A stretch of DNA of 64,000 nt from Peptoniphilus_B koenoeneniae (GCF_030812875.1 NZ_JAUSTN010000006.1:1-64000); one strand, 5' to 3'; shown: positions 1-9,909, counted from the first letter of the stretch. The notes: generated by a model not told the origin, from the sequence alone. Numbers and translations: made by a program.

Positions 1-23
1 AATTAAGCGACTTCATGTCGCAC
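1..23 (-). mobile_element. Putative 5' end of a group II intron (rest lies outside the window)
   Basis: Read on the minus strand, the helicase codons for Asp-Ala-Tyr-Leu-Trp are followed at position 23 by GTGCGACATGAAGTC. This fits the GUGYG 5' consensus of bacterial group II introns. The helicase frame then stops after six codons, whereas family members continue for hundreds of residues. The boundary falls exactly between codons. Only the first 23 bases are visible, so the intron structure and its reverse transcriptase cannot be confirmed here. A simple frameshift or another insertion is the alternative. Confidence 0.5.
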
Positions 24-3000
24 CCAAAGGTACGCATCAAAGGTATTCTCTGTAACATAACGATAGATATTTACTTTCTCATTTTCGTTTCCTTGGCGAA
101 CAATTCTACCACTTCTTTGCTCTAGGTCAGACGGTCTCCACGGAACGTCTAAATCATGTAAGGCTATTAATTTGTTCTGTACATTTGTACCTGCTCCCAT
201 TTTTTGAGTAGAGCCTAATAATACTCTTACTTCTCCTCTTCTTACCTTGGAGAATAATTCATCTTTTTGTTTGTCTGTATCTGCTTCATGGATAAAGGCT
301 ATTTCCTCTTTTGGTATTCCCATATTTACTAGCTTATTTTTAATATCATCATATATATTAAATTCTCCATCTCCTTTTGGTGTAGACATATCTGAAAATA
401 CTAATTGGGTCGATGAATTTTCTTTTGTCTTATCCCAGATCGAAAAGATATTTTTTACACATACATTAACCTTTGAATTAGGATCATCGGGAAGTAGTGG
501 ATTTATTAATCTTTGGTCAAGGGCAAGTTTTTTACCATCATTTGTAATCTTTAACATATTATCTTCTGTTGGCTCTACTTGGTTATTTCTAACCGCGTCA
601 GCTCTTTCTGAAATAGCTTCTAATATTTCTTTTTGTTCCTCAGTAGGTTTTGTTTTAATAACTTCGAAGTTTGCTTCTGGTACTGGCAAATTTAACATAT
701 CTGAAGTCTTTATATCTGCTACTTCTTTAAACATGCTCATCAGTTCTGGCAAATTATAAAACTTTGAAAATCTTGTCTTTTGCCTATATCCAGTACCTTC
801 TGGAGATAATTCAAAGGTGTTTTCTGTTTCTCCAAAAGTAGAAGCCCAAGCGTCAAAATGTTCTAATCCTCTTGCCTTTAAATCGTCATATTGAAGGTAT
901 CTTTGCATAGTATAAAGCTCAGTCATTGAATTTGATATTGGTGTACCAGTAGCAAAAACAACTCCCTTGCCATCTGTCATTTCATCCATATACCTACATT
1001 TCATATACATATCTGAAGACTTAAAGGCTTCACTTTGACCGATACCTGCAACATTTCTCATCTTGGTATGCAAAAATAAGTTTTTGTAATTATGAGCTTC
1101 GTCTATAAATAACTTATCTACTCCTAGTTCTTCAAAGGTTATTACATCATCTTTTTTAAAGTCATCATTTAGTTTTTCAAGTCTTACCAAGAGTTTCTTC
1201 TTTGTCTTTTCTAGTTGTTTTACTGTAAAATTTTCTCCTCTATTTCTTTTATTTTCGCCAATAAAGGAAACTATATCATCTATTTGGTCTTGTATATGCC
1301 TTACCTGGTATTCCTTAGACATTGGTATTTTTTCAAATTGAGAGTGTCCTATGATGACCGCATCATATTCTCCCGTTGCAATCCTACCAATAAATCTTTT
1401 TCTGTTTTTTGGTTGAAAATCTTTTTTATCGGCCACCATAATATTTGCTGACGGATATAATTGCATAAACTCTCTACCAATTTGAGTGGTTAGATGGTTA
1501 GGAACTACAAATAATGATTTACTTGCAAGTCCTAACTTTTTAGATTCCATGGCAGAAGCTACCATTTCAAAAGTTTTTCCTGCTCCAACTACATGGGCAA
1601 GTAGTGTATTTCCACCATATAAAGTCCTTGCTATGGCATTTTTCTGATGTTCTCGTAGTCTGATTTCAGTATTCATTCCATCAAAAGTTAAGTTAGAACC
1701 ATCAAATTCTCTATTTCTAATTGAATTGAATTTTTCATTATAAATTTTTTCTAACCTATATCTTCTATCAGGATCTTCAAATATCCAATTCTTAAATTCT
1801 TCCTTAATCAGTTCCTGCTTTTGACTTGCAAGCATAGTTTCTTTTTTATTCAATACAGAAGTCTTCGAACCATCATCATTTATTACTTGGTCAAATACCT
1901 TTGTATCTTTTAGATTAAGAGCATTTTCAATTAGCTTATAGGCATTCACTCTACTTGTACCATAAGTCATGTTAGCAAGGTCATTAGCCGAGTCAACGCT
2001 TTTACCTTCAATATTCCATTCACTTGTGTGTGGCGAGAACCTAACATTTATATTCCACCTATCATAACCTGGGGTTTTTAAAAGATTAAAAGTAAAGTCT
2101 TCTATATCTTTTTGAGGTATCCAAGTTGCTCCTAACCTTACATTTATATCAGAGGCAGTTAGTTCTTCAGGCATAACTTCTTGTAATTTTTCTCTTTGAT
2201 ATTTAAGTTTGCCTAACTCGTTTAATAATGTGTCTTTCTTTTCAGAAGGTGCTAAATCTATTACATTTTCAATTTCTCCGATATATGAATTGAGATAGCC
2301 AATCTTTTCTCTAATATTTCCACTTAAATATTCATCAGCTGATACATATGAAAAATGAAAGGGATCGTCATTGTCAAAGTTCTCAAAGGGCATTCTGTTA
2401 TTTATTAGGTCTGTATCCTTAATATCTAAAAATATCTCGCCCTCAAGTTCACCAATTAAGGTGTCCCTATCTTTGTTAGTGATAGATTCCATATATTCAA
2501 AATCTACATATCCTTTTTGTGAAACAGATAAGACTAAGGCTTCAAGGGAAGTATCTACACGGTCTACTACTTTTGCCTTTGTTATTGTTCTTTTTGAGAA
2601 TATATCACTCTTAGCTTTGAAATTATCCTCATCATCAAGTATTTCTATTGATGAAACCAAAGGAAAGTTTGAGTCTTCCTTTAAAGCTCTAGTATTTGAT
2701 AAGGAGTTAATAAAGCCATGTTTCTTTGAAAAGTTATCATAGACTTCGTTTAACTTTGCTTGTGACTCTTTTATTTCTTCATCAGAAAAATCGTCCTTTT
2801 GTTTTTCTATTACATCTTTTAAAGCATTCATTACATCAAGATAATCTTTTATCTTTTCTTTATTTTTTTCTGATATATTCTGCTTGATTAAGACTGAGTT
2901 TTCTCTTAGGTAGACTTCCTCGTCAATAATGGTATAGGAAAAATTCTTAACATCATCTGTTGCTGGAAGACTTAATTCTTCATCTTCCAACAGTTCGACC

Positions 3001-6000
3001 TCTTCATATTTTGAATTTGAAGATATTTCCTTACTTGCAAGATCCATTAAATCCTTTAGATTTTCGTCTTCTTTTGCATCACAAGTGATAGTATTGCCAA
3101 ATCTTCCAGATACTTCTTTCATATCCCCTAATACCATTTGAGGATTATCTACAAAGTATTTATTATAGGTTAAACCCTTTTTATCAGTTGCTAGGTGTAT
3201 CCAATCGTCATCTCTTTCTATAACTGAATCTCTCTTCTTTAAGAAAATAATATCTGAAGTAACTTCTGTACCAGCAAGTCCTTTAAATGTTGTATTAGGT
3301 AGCCTCATAGCTCCTAAAAATTCACATCTTGCATTAATATATTTTCTAACAGATTCATCTTTTTTATCCATAGTTCCAGATGATGTTATGAAGGCAATAA
3401 TTCCTCCATTCCTAACCTTATCTATTGACTTTGCAAAAAAATAATCGTGAATCAGAAAGTTATTTCTGTTATATTCACGATCGTTAACTTTAAAATCTCC
3501 AAAGGGAACATTTCCTATAACTAAATCGAAAAAGTTATTTGAGAAGTTTGTTTCTTCAAAGCCTTTAATTTGAATATTAGCTTCAGGATAAAGTTCTCTT
3601 GCTATTCTTCCGCTTAGACTATCTTTTTCTACTCCATATACTTTAGAGCCTTGTATTTCACTTGGCATATTACCAATGAAATTACCGACCCCTGCAGATG
3701 GTTCAAGGATATTCCCAGTCTTAAATCCCATATCTGTTAGAGTCTTATATACTCCATCCATTACTTTTCTAGGTGTATAAAACGATGTTAAGGTAGACTC
3801 TCTAGCATTCAAATACTCTTCATTTGTTAGATTTTCTTTTAAAATATTTCTTGCTTCGAGCCATTGTCCTCCCTTTTCTTCATCGAAAACTTCGGCAAGA
3901 CCTCCCCAACCTAAATAGTCAGCAAGATATGCTTGTTCATACTCTCTTGGACTCCTATTTTCATTTTCAAGTCTTTTTAGCATTTTAATAGCTTTGATAT
4001 TTTTATCTAGCTTTTCTGATGGTGTAAGGTATTCTGAGTAGATATGATTTTTCAAGTCATAATTTCTAGCAAAACTTATCCTTTCCTTATTAAGTTCATA
4101 GCCTAGATTCTTTAAATCTTCTTTTCCCCTCAATAAGTTTTCGGCTGCTTCTCTTGGGACATTGTACCTATTCATCATTTGGTCAATTTCAGGATTATGG
4201 CTATCAATAAAGCTTTCTTGCACTACTTGTCTTTCAGTTTGTTTTTCATACTCAGATAACTTATATATTTCATAATTTCCACTATCTAAAATATCATCAA
4301 TCTTTCTACTTTCTTCAAATGTTTCGCCCTTAAATAAAGGAAATTCTTTCCCATTAACTTCTACTTTAGTTCCAGTTTCAATCAAGTTAATTCCATTAAA
4401 GATCTTCTCATCTTCTAAAATAAATTCCTTACCAACCTTTACTGCTAGTTTTTCTGGTGTTTGACTTAGATTTTCAAAGATTTCTTCAAGGTATGAATCG
4501 TTTCTGTATGGAATTACTTCCAAACCCCTAATCATACCTCCCATATATTCCATATTATCTCTGATAGTGACAGTTTTAAGTCCTCCACTTAGTTCATCAA
4601 AATCTGTAATGGTAAAGTCCTTATCTTTATATCTAACCTGATCGCCTATCTTAAATTTAGGCTCTATCTTTTCTTTAATTTCTTCTTGTAAAGATTTTTC
4701 CTCGCTTAGTGCAACCTGCTCTTCTAAATATGAAAATTCACGCTCATTTACTTCTTCACCATCACCAAGGTCAATCCTATAGTGCTCGATAACTTCACCG
4801 TCTACATAGTGGTCAAAATAGAATTTGAAATATCCGATATAATCATCAGTCATTTCTCCAAATTCATTTTCTCCAAGAGTTTGATTATGGTCTTTAACAT
4901 CAATATCCCTTTGTCTTAGGACATTAATTAAGTCTTTAGTTACTATCTGCCCACTATAATCGGGAACTAATTCGTGGTTTTCATTAAATTCTACAATCCA
5001 GTAGTCTTTTCTTTTTTCAATATTGTTGCCATCAAAAAAAGAAGCTTCATCAGCTTCCTTTTCTTGGCTTATTTCATTTTCTAAGCTTCCACGTATTCCT
5101 TGATTGCCATTCTCTTCACTGTTGCCATCAAGTTGTTCATCTGTCCTTGGTATTCCTCTGGATTCTCTCTCATCATCTTCTCTGTCAATCCTTGTGCTCT
5201 CATCATCTTGACTTTCTCTCTCTTGATAAAGTCCACTGCCTGATCTTGAATTTCCTTCAGATGGTTCAAAAGTGTTTTCTCCTCGTACATTTCCTGAAGT
5301 TTCTTCCAGTTCTCCATGTCCTCGCTCCCTACTAGGTAAGACAGTCTTAGGACTGCGTAAGTCGGATTCGGAAATCTCTCCATAAATTCCAGATCCTTCT
5401 CCATCATATCCAAGGCTTTCTCTTCGATCTTCATCGCTATTTCCTCTGTCGCTTCCATCTGTGAAAACTCGTCCATCTCTACTTCTTGACCTATCATCTC
5501 GTCTATATAAATCATTTTGACCTCCTCTATCTTCATTTGTATTTTCTATATCTCTATTATAGTCGGCATCGGCCCTTTCTGTCAGCAGCCTAGCACGATC
5601 CATTTCCTTAGATTTTTCTATTGTGCTATCTATAATATCTTCGCTAATCCTTGATATTACAAGACCTATCTGTTCTAAAGAAATTGTATTAATCCTAGAA
5701 AAATTATTTTTTAAATTTTCCATATCCATAGGGTAGACTGTATTAAACCTATTAGCTACCGCATAGGATATTGAGTCTCTCATAAACTTTTCAAAGCTAA
5801 GTCTATCCTCTATATCTATCCTTAAATCAGCAAGAGCCAAGTTAATATATTCATCTCCATAAATTCGACTTAAAGAAAATATATTTTCATTAAGTGAATC
5901 ACTAGCTTCAAATGAAGAAGCATTTATTATTTCTTTTAAAGCCTCGTTATGGTTTTCGTGATCAAACTGCCATAAGCTAACCTCATTGATATTCCTATCC

Positions 6001-6299
6001 ATTGATGTGGTTTGACTAATATCGAAAATATATGAAATTCTTTGATTTACATCACTTCCAACTAAAATTGGAATACCCTTTTGACCCCTCATAACAACTC
6101 TGCCAAAATATTTCTTCCACATATCAAAAGTCGCACAAGCTATAGCTTCAGGTTCTTTGTTATATATACTTAGTTGGCTTGAAAAATCATATTTCTGATT
6201 ATTGCCTATAACTTTTAAGAGTTTTAAATATTCTTTTTCTTCTTGTAACACTTCATACTTTATTGCTTCTTGTATATTTTTAAAATCATTTACTTGCAT
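3..6299 (-). CDS. Giant DNA methylase-helicase of the conjugative element (SNF2/DEAH type), C-terminus interrupted
   Basis: This 2098-residue chimera is typical of CTn/ICE elements, and its likely role is element DNA processing and evasion of host restriction. The N-terminus (about 30-90) resembles the ArdC-like ssDNA-binding module. A long acidic, Arg/Ser/Gly-rich linker spans about 250-410. An N6-adenine methyltransferase core follows, with EPSAGVGNF near 870 and IGNVPFGDF near 931. The superfamily 2 helicase part has GAGKT near 1567, DEAH near 1733 and the arginine motif QRSGRIVRQG near 2065. It stops just after this last motif with a foreign tail, RHEVA, at a putative group II intron junction, so the terminal domain is missing. 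It overlaps the methyltransferase gene by 14 bases. Domain identity is clear; activity in this truncated state is not. Confidence 0.85.
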   Translation of the reverse strand: MQVNDFKNIQEAIKYEVLQEEKEYLKLLKVIGNNQKYDFSSQLSIYNKEPEAIACATFDMWKKYFGRVVMRGQKGIPILVGSDVNQRISYIFDISQTTSMDRNINEVSLWQFDHENHNEALKEIINASSFEASDSLNENIFSLSRIYGDEYINLALADLRIDIEDRLSFEKFMRDSISYAVANRFNTVYPMDMENLKNNFSRINTISLEQIGLVISRISEDIIDSTIEKSKEMDRARLLTERADADYNRDIENTNEDRGGQNDLYRRDDRSRSRDGRVFTDGSDRGNSDEDRRESLGYDGEGSGIYGEISESDLRSPKTVLPSRERGHGELEETSGNVRGENTFEPSEGNSRSGSGLYQERESQDDESTRIDREDDERESRGIPRTDEQLDGNSEENGNQGIRGSLENEISQEKEADEASFFDGNNIEKRKDYWIVEFNENHELVPDYSGQIVTKDLINVLRQRDIDVKDHNQTLGENEFGEMTDDYIGYFKFYFDHYVDGEVIEHYRIDLGDGEEVNEREFSYLEEQVALSEEKSLQEEIKEKIEPKFKIGDQVRYKDKDFTITDFDELSGGLKTVTIRDNMEYMGGMIRGLEVIPYRNDSYLEEIFENLSQTPEKLAVKVGKEFILEDEKIFNGINLIETGTKVEVNGKEFPLFKGETFEESRKIDDILDSGNYEIYKLSEYEKQTERQVVQESFIDSHNPEIDQMMNRYNVPREAAENLLRGKEDLKNLGYELNKERISFARNYDLKNHIYSEYLTPSEKLDKNIKAIKMLKRLENENRSPREYEQAYLADYLGWGGLAEVFDEEKGGQWLEARNILKENLTNEEYLNARESTLTSFYTPRKVMDGVYKTLTDMGFKTGNILEPSAGVGNFIGNMPSEIQGSKVYGVEKDSLSGRIARELYPEANIQIKGFEETNFSNNFFDLVIGNVPFGDFKVNDREYNRNNFLIHDYFFAKSIDKVRNGGIIAFITSSGTMDKKDESVRKYINARCEFLGAMRLPNTTFKGLAGTEVTSDIIFLKKRDSVIERDDDWIHLATDKKGLTYNKYFVDNPQMVLGDMKEVSGRFGNTITCDAKEDENLKDLMDLASKEISSNSKYEEVELLEDEELSLPATDDVKNFSYTIIDEEVYLRENSVLIKQNISEKNKEKIKDYLDVMNALKDVIEKQKDDFSDEEIKESQAKLNEVYDNFSKKHGFINSLSNTRALKEDSNFPLVSSIEILDDEDNFKAKSDIFSKRTITKAKVVDRVDTSLEALVLSVSQKGYVDFEYMESITNKDRDTLIGELEGEIFLDIKDTDLINNRMPFENFDNDDPFHFSYVSADEYLSGNIREKIGYLNSYIGEIENVIDLAPSEKKDTLLNELGKLKYQREKLQEVMPEELTASDINVRLGATWIPQKDIEDFTFNLLKTPGYDRWNINVRFSPHTSEWNIEGKSVDSANDLANMTYGTSRVNAYKLIENALNLKDTKVFDQVINDDGSKTSVLNKKETMLASQKQELIKEEFKNWIFEDPDRRYRLEKIYNEKFNSIRNREFDGSNLTFDGMNTEIRLREHQKNAIARTLYGGNTLLAHVVGAGKTFEMVASAMESKKLGLASKSLFVVPNHLTTQIGREFMQLYPSANIMVADKKDFQPKNRKRFIGRIATGEYDAVIIGHSQFEKIPMSKEYQVRHIQDQIDDIVSFIGENKRNRGENFTVKQLEKTKKKLLVRLEKLNDDFKKDDVITFEELGVDKLFIDEAHNYKNLFLHTKMRNVAGIGQSEAFKSSDMYMKCRYMDEMTDGKGVVFATGTPISNSMTELYTMQRYLQYDDLKARGLEHFDAWASTFGETENTFELSPEGTGYRQKTRFSKFYNLPELMSMFKEVADIKTSDMLNLPVPEANFEVIKTKPTEEQKEILEAISERADAVRNNQVEPTEDNMLKITNDGKKLALDQRLINPLLPDDPNSKVNVCVKNIFSIWDKTKENSSTQLVFSDMSTPKGDGEFNIYDDIKNKLVNMGIPKEEIAFIHEADTDKQKDELFSKVRRGEVRVLLGSTQKMGAGTNVQNKLIALHDLDVPWRPSDLEQRSGRIVRQGNENEKVNIYRYVTENTFDAYLWVRHEVA
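5081..5515 (-). CDS. Overlapping-frame gene inside the helicase, TnpV-like C-terminal half
   Basis: An alternative frame of the helicase gene on the same strand encodes 144 residues. It coincides with the low-complexity linker of the helicase. The ATG at 5515 is preceded by GGAGGTCAAA, a strong Shine-Dalgarno at ideal spacing; an upstream in-frame ATG at 5536 lacks one. The product is a regular charged/helical protein rather than a random shadow. The segments YAVLRLSYL, HLKEIQDQA, RAQGLTEKM and QMNNL follow the order of conserved positions I remember from TnpV proteins of Tn4451-like transposons (HLxEID, AxGVTEEL, MNNIR). That family resemblance is from memory and needs a profile search. No function is established for TnpV. 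The alternative is a chance open frame inside repetitive coding DNA. Confidence 0.5.
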   Translation of the reverse strand: MIYIDEMIGQEVEMDEFSQMEATEEIAMKIEEKALDMMEKDLEFMERFPNPTYAVLRLSYLVGSEDMENWKKLQEMYEEKTLLNHLKEIQDQAVDFIKREKVKMMRAQGLTEKMMRENPEEYQGQMNNLMATVKRMAIKEYVEA

Positions 6300-7251
6300 T
6301 TCCTACCTCCATTCTTTGAATTTCTTTTATAATAGCCATTAAAACATCAACCACAATAGAATTGCCGGCCTGCTTATATAGTTTACTTGAGGTGCAATTT
6401 TTTCTTCTTGGATGTACTTCTTCTAGTTTGTCAATATCACTATCATCAAAACCCATGAGTCTTAGGCATTCTCTTTCTGTTAAATACCTATATTGACCGT
6501 TTCCAATATCTATTATTCCAGAATTAGGTACTCTCATCTGTTTTGTAGAAATAGTATAAGAAAAATCTTTAATAACTTTTAGTCGCCCTCTAAAACTGTT
6601 ATCTATGCATTTATTTAAAAATTTCAGCATATAAGGTTGGGTCATTGTATAAAGTTCACTTACATCCTTTTCTAAAAATTCACTTAGTGGTCTTGTTTCT
6701 TTCCTCTCCAATTTATTAAAAGAAAAATTATTTGCTCCAAGACATGAAACAACAAATATCCTCTCCCTTTTTTGAGGTATCCCAAAGTCCATTGCATTTA
6801 AGATTTCATATTTGCTTTTATATCCAAGGTTTTCTAGCTCTTTTAGATAAATAAAAAAGGAGTCCCTCATATTTCTATCAAGGACTCCCTTTACATTTTC
6901 CCAAATTATCCATTTAGGTTTATCTTTCATTTCTTTGATTATTCTAATTGTTTCAAATAGTAAGCTTGATCTAGTTCCTGAATTCTTAACTCCTCCCTGC
7001 TTTTTTCCTATTCTTGAAAAGTCTTGGCAAGGACTTCCATGCATAACTAAGTCTATCTTCTCATTAGGAGCTTTATATCCTACTACTGATTTTGGCTTAT
7101 AGTCTTCTCCATAAAGTGCGTTGTATGATTTAACACAAGCCTTATCTATTTCTACATAATCAACAACTTCATAAGGTATCTTCAAATTAATAAAAGCCTT
7201 TCTAATAGCACCTATGCCACCGAAAAGCTCTAATATTTTTACCTTATTCAT
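6286..7251 (-). CDS. DNA (cytosine-5)-methyltransferase
   Basis: This 321-residue protein methylates cytosine C5 in a DNA recognition site using S-adenosylmethionine, probably to protect the element from host restriction. The family motifs occur in order: motif I LELFGGIGA at the N-terminus, motif IV GSPCQDFS with the catalytic Cys, motif VI WENVKG, motif VIII QKRERIFVV, motif IX RYLTERECLRLMGF and motif X KQAGNSIVVDVL. Length is normal for a compact Dcm-type enzyme, and no partner endonuclease gene is adjacent, so it behaves as an orphan. Its ends overlap the topoisomerase gene by 8 bases and the helicase gene by 14, so the three are translationally coupled. The target sequence cannot be predicted. 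Confidence 0.93.
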   Translation of the reverse strand: MNKVKILELFGGIGAIRKAFINLKIPYEVVDYVEIDKACVKSYNALYGEDYKPKSVVGYKAPNEKIDLVMHGSPCQDFSRIGKKQGGVKNSGTRSSLLFETIRIIKEMKDKPKWIIWENVKGVLDRNMRDSFFIYLKELENLGYKSKYEILNAMDFGIPQKRERIFVVSCLGANNFSFNKLERKETRPLSEFLEKDVSELYTMTQPYMLKFLNKCIDNSFRGRLKVIKDFSYTISTKQMRVPNSGIIDIGNGQYRYLTERECLRLMGFDDSDIDKLEEVHPRRKNCTSSKLYKQAGNSIVVDVLMAIIKEIQRMEVGNASK

Positions 7252-8965
7252 TTAGATTATTCTTGTACCTATCTATAAGCTCCCTTATACTATCTTCTAT
7301 TTCTCTTAAAAAGTCTTCTTTATCTACTTCACCAGAGCTAATCTTTGCAAGTTTCATTTCCCATTCAGATGTTGTTTCAGCTGACTTAAACTTATCCTCT
7401 ACAATCGATACAAGTCTATTGCCTTTTTCAGTTACAAGTAAATTTTTCTTATCTCTTCTTATGAGATCCTTATGGATAAGATTTTCAATAATTCCTGCTC
7501 TTGTAGCTGGTGTTCCTAAGCCTTTCCTTTCTACTTCTATATCTTTATCCAAGGTCTCTACTCCTGCACTCTCCATAGCCTTTAAAAGTGTATTTTCATT
7601 ATAATGACTTGGAGCTTTGGTAAATTTCTCTGATATATTTTTAGAAGTTAGCTTAATTTTATCTCCAGTCTTTACATCTGGTAATTCATTTTCTTGTCTT
7701 TCCTTTCCATAAGTCTTTAGATACTTGATATAACCTTCATCGATTACAGTCTTGCCACTTGCATTAAAGTTAAACTTGTCATATTCATATCTGATTTTTT
7801 TGCTAGATTCCTTTAAGTTATCCGAACATGAAGCAAGTAATTTATTCTTAATTAAATTATAGATTTTGCTTTCTTTATCAGATAAATCTCTAGCTTTCCC
7901 AATACCTGATATAGTAGGAATAATTGCATAGTGGTCTGTAACTTTAGCTGAATTAAAAATAGACTTAAAGTTTGATTCATTAATCTTAAAATCTTCTTCA
8001 AGTCCTTCTAATAATTCTTTCATAGTATTAACCATATCATCGGTTAAGTACCTACTATCTGTTCTTGGATATGTGATTAGCTTTTTTTCATACAAAGCTT
8101 GTGCCAGATTTAAAGTATCATTTGCTGAATACCCAAAATATTTATTTGCTTCTCTTTGCAAGGTAGTAAGATCATAAGGCTTATCTGGTTTTGTGCTTAC
8201 TTCTTTGTCTTCTACCTCTGTAATAACTATTTCATCTTCTAATAGGTTTAACAGTTGTTCTGCAACTTCAATTTTATCAATCCTATCAGATACAAGTTTC
8301 AATCCTTCATAAGATAAGTCAACTGTATAATATTTTTGCTTCTTAAATAGGTTTATTTCACTATCTCTTTTAGCTATTAAATATAGAGTTGGAGTTTGTA
8401 CTCTACCAACTGAATATGTTTCCTTATAAATGCAAGAATAAAGCCTACTTAGATTCATTCCTACCAACCAATCTGCAATGGCTCTTGCACTTGCTGATCT
8501 ATATAAATCTTCAAAGTTTTCTCCGTCTTTAAGATTTCTAAAGCCATCTTCAATAGCTTTGTTTTCCATTGAAGATATCCAAAGTCTTTGAATCTTCTTC
8601 TTACATTTAGCTTGATTATATACAAGCCTAAAAATAAGTTCTCCCTCTCTTCCAGCATCACAAGCATTTATAACTGTGTCGATGTTCTTATCCTTTAAAA
8701 GTTTCTTTAAAACTCCATATTGTTTTTTAGTGCTTTTAGATACTTCATAAATATATTCTTCTGGAATTATAGGAAGATTTTCTATTGTCCACTTCTTCCA
8801 TTTTTCGTCGTGTCTTTCTGGACTTGCCATTTGAATTAAATGACCTACACACCAAGAAACAATGTATCCATTCCCCTCATAATATCCGTTTTTTCTTGTT
8901 CTTGCTCCAATTACTTTTGCAATTGTAACTGCTACACTTGGCTTTTCTGCTATTACTAACTTCAT
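7244..8965 (-). CDS. topB: DNA topoisomerase III (type IA)
   Basis: This 573-residue type IA topoisomerase decatenates or relaxes single-stranded regions and is a standard part of CTn-type elements. The Toprim domain starts with KLVIAEKPSVA and has the DAGREGELI acidic cluster near 105. The active-site segment ITYPRTDSRYL lies near 300, and SVGRVQTPTLYL precedes it. No C-terminal zinc fingers are visible, as in other short plasmid and ICE forms. I chose the ATG at 8965 because GGAGG lies 5 bases upstream of it; the ATG four codons earlier has no ribosome site. A hairpin with a U tract lies just upstream, and the gene heads the topB-methyltransferase-helicase cluster. Confidence 0.93.
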   Translation of the reverse strand: MKLVIAEKPSVAVTIAKVIGARTRKNGYYEGNGYIVSWCVGHLIQMASPERHDEKWKKWTIENLPIIPEEYIYEVSKSTKKQYGVLKKLLKDKNIDTVINACDAGREGELIFRLVYNQAKCKKKIQRLWISSMENKAIEDGFRNLKDGENFEDLYRSASARAIADWLVGMNLSRLYSCIYKETYSVGRVQTPTLYLIAKRDSEINLFKKQKYYTVDLSYEGLKLVSDRIDKIEVAEQLLNLLEDEIVITEVEDKEVSTKPDKPYDLTTLQREANKYFGYSANDTLNLAQALYEKKLITYPRTDSRYLTDDMVNTMKELLEGLEEDFKINESNFKSIFNSAKVTDHYAIIPTISGIGKARDLSDKESKIYNLIKNKLLASCSDNLKESSKKIRYEYDKFNFNASGKTVIDEGYIKYLKTYGKERQENELPDVKTGDKIKLTSKNISEKFTKAPSHYNENTLLKAMESAGVETLDKDIEVERKGLGTPATRAGIIENLIHKDLIRRDKKNLLVTEKGNRLVSIVEDKFKSAETTSEWEMKLAKISSGEVDKEDFLREIEDSIRELIDRYKNNLNE

Positions 8966-8988
8966 TAATACCTCCATAAATAAAAAAA

Positions 8989-9012
8989 GAGCGAAAGATT
9001 TCTCTCTCGCTC
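8989..9012 (-). terminator. Hairpin with U tract just before topB
   Basis: On the minus strand GAGCGAGAGA pairs with TCTTTCGCTC and is followed by seven T. It lies after CD1107 and ends about 15 bases before the topB ribosome site, leaving no room for a separate promoter. It is therefore either a leaky terminator or an attenuator controlling topB. Confidence 0.7.
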
Positions 9013-9028
9013 AAAGTTTTAAAAATTA

Positions 9029-9895
9029 TTATAATAGTTCATCTTCATCGTCTTCATCTAAAGATTCTTCATGACTTTCTTCATTGTAAGATTCATCTTC
9101 TGACTCACTAATATAATCCTCATCATCTTCTTCAAAGTCTTCCAACATTCTATCTTCTTTTGCTTTGACTACCTTAAAATAATATCCTGCTCCTATAACT
9201 CCTCCAATTACAAGTGCAACAATTAGAAATGAACCTATTCCACTTTTCTTTTCTTCTTTTACTGGAACAGTCTTAGGTTCTTCTTTCTTTACTTCTTCTT
9301 TCTTAGGCTCTTCAACCTTTATAGTATTTTTATCTTCTGATTCAATCATATTAAGTAGATCTTGCTCTCCTACTTCTGTTAATAATCTTACATTATCTTG
9401 ATTTGATGAGTGATCTACTATTAGGTGCATAGTTTTTCCACTTTTGGTTTGAAATGTTAAAAATTGTCTTACATCTACTGGATTTTCTTTATCTTTTTCT
9501 GTATCTCCACTTGGTGTAATATCTTTTCCATTCCTATCGACATTTTCAATTACTGAACCTCTTGCCTTATTTTCCCCAGTCGCAAGATTATTTACTGCCT
9601 TTGTATTACCACCTTTTACAAGTGGTGTTTTCTTAGGAGGATTATTTGAAGGCTTATTTGCTTCACTTGTATTTCCTGGTATTCTTGGAACATCTTGATA
9701 AGGAATTTCTTCTTTTGATGGTGTAAAAACATCTTCTTTCAACATTTTTTCAAATTCTTCTTTTTGTGGTTCATAGATTGATTTGTTTTGACTTTCAATC
9801 TGTCCTTCATTTGTCATCGCAAATGTAGTTGCTGGTACTGTAAATGTAAAAAGGAGTAACGCTATGGCTACTCCTCGTTTAATACTCTTATTCAT
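9029..9895 (-). CDS. CD1107-family exported mobile element protein (DUF4366)
   Basis: This 288-residue protein has an N-terminal signal peptide (positive start, then VAIALLLFTFTVPATTFA). A Pro/Lys-rich stalk follows, then the conserved core around FLTFQTKSGKTMHLIVDHSS (about 140-190) that marks the DUF4366/CD1107 family. A membrane segment (SFLIVALVIGGVIGAGYYF) and a strongly acidic cytoplasmic tail end the protein. In CTn elements this gene lies between the wall hydrolase and topB, as here, which suggests a surface part of the conjugation machine. Its biochemical role is unknown. The start has an AAAGGA ribosome site. Confidence 0.85.
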   Translation of the reverse strand: MNKSIKRGVAIALLLFTFTVPATTFAMTNEGQIESQNKSIYEPQKEEFEKMLKEDVFTPSKEEIPYQDVPRIPGNTSEANKPSNNPPKKTPLVKGGNTKAVNNLATGENKARGSVIENVDRNGKDITPSGDTEKDKENPVDVRQFLTFQTKSGKTMHLIVDHSSNQDNVRLLTEVGEQDLLNMIESEDKNTIKVEEPKKEEVKKEEPKTVPVKEEKKSGIGSFLIVALVIGGVIGAGYYFKVVKAKEDRMLEDFEEDDEDYISESEDESYNEESHEESLDEDDEDELL

Positions 9896-9909
9896 TTTTC
9901 TATCCTTTC

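Noticed and set aside
247..759. Open frame on the plus strand inside the helicase gene
   Set aside because: It is antisense to a well-supported gene, has no ribosome site and reads as hydrophobic, Ser/Phe-rich shadow sequence. The same holds for other plus-strand frames at 1215, 2371, 5147, 7263, 10502 and 15654.
8461..8667. 68-residue frame inside topB on the same strand
   Set aside because: No ribosome site and no recognisable pattern; it lies across the catalytic core of topoisomerase, which explains the sequence.
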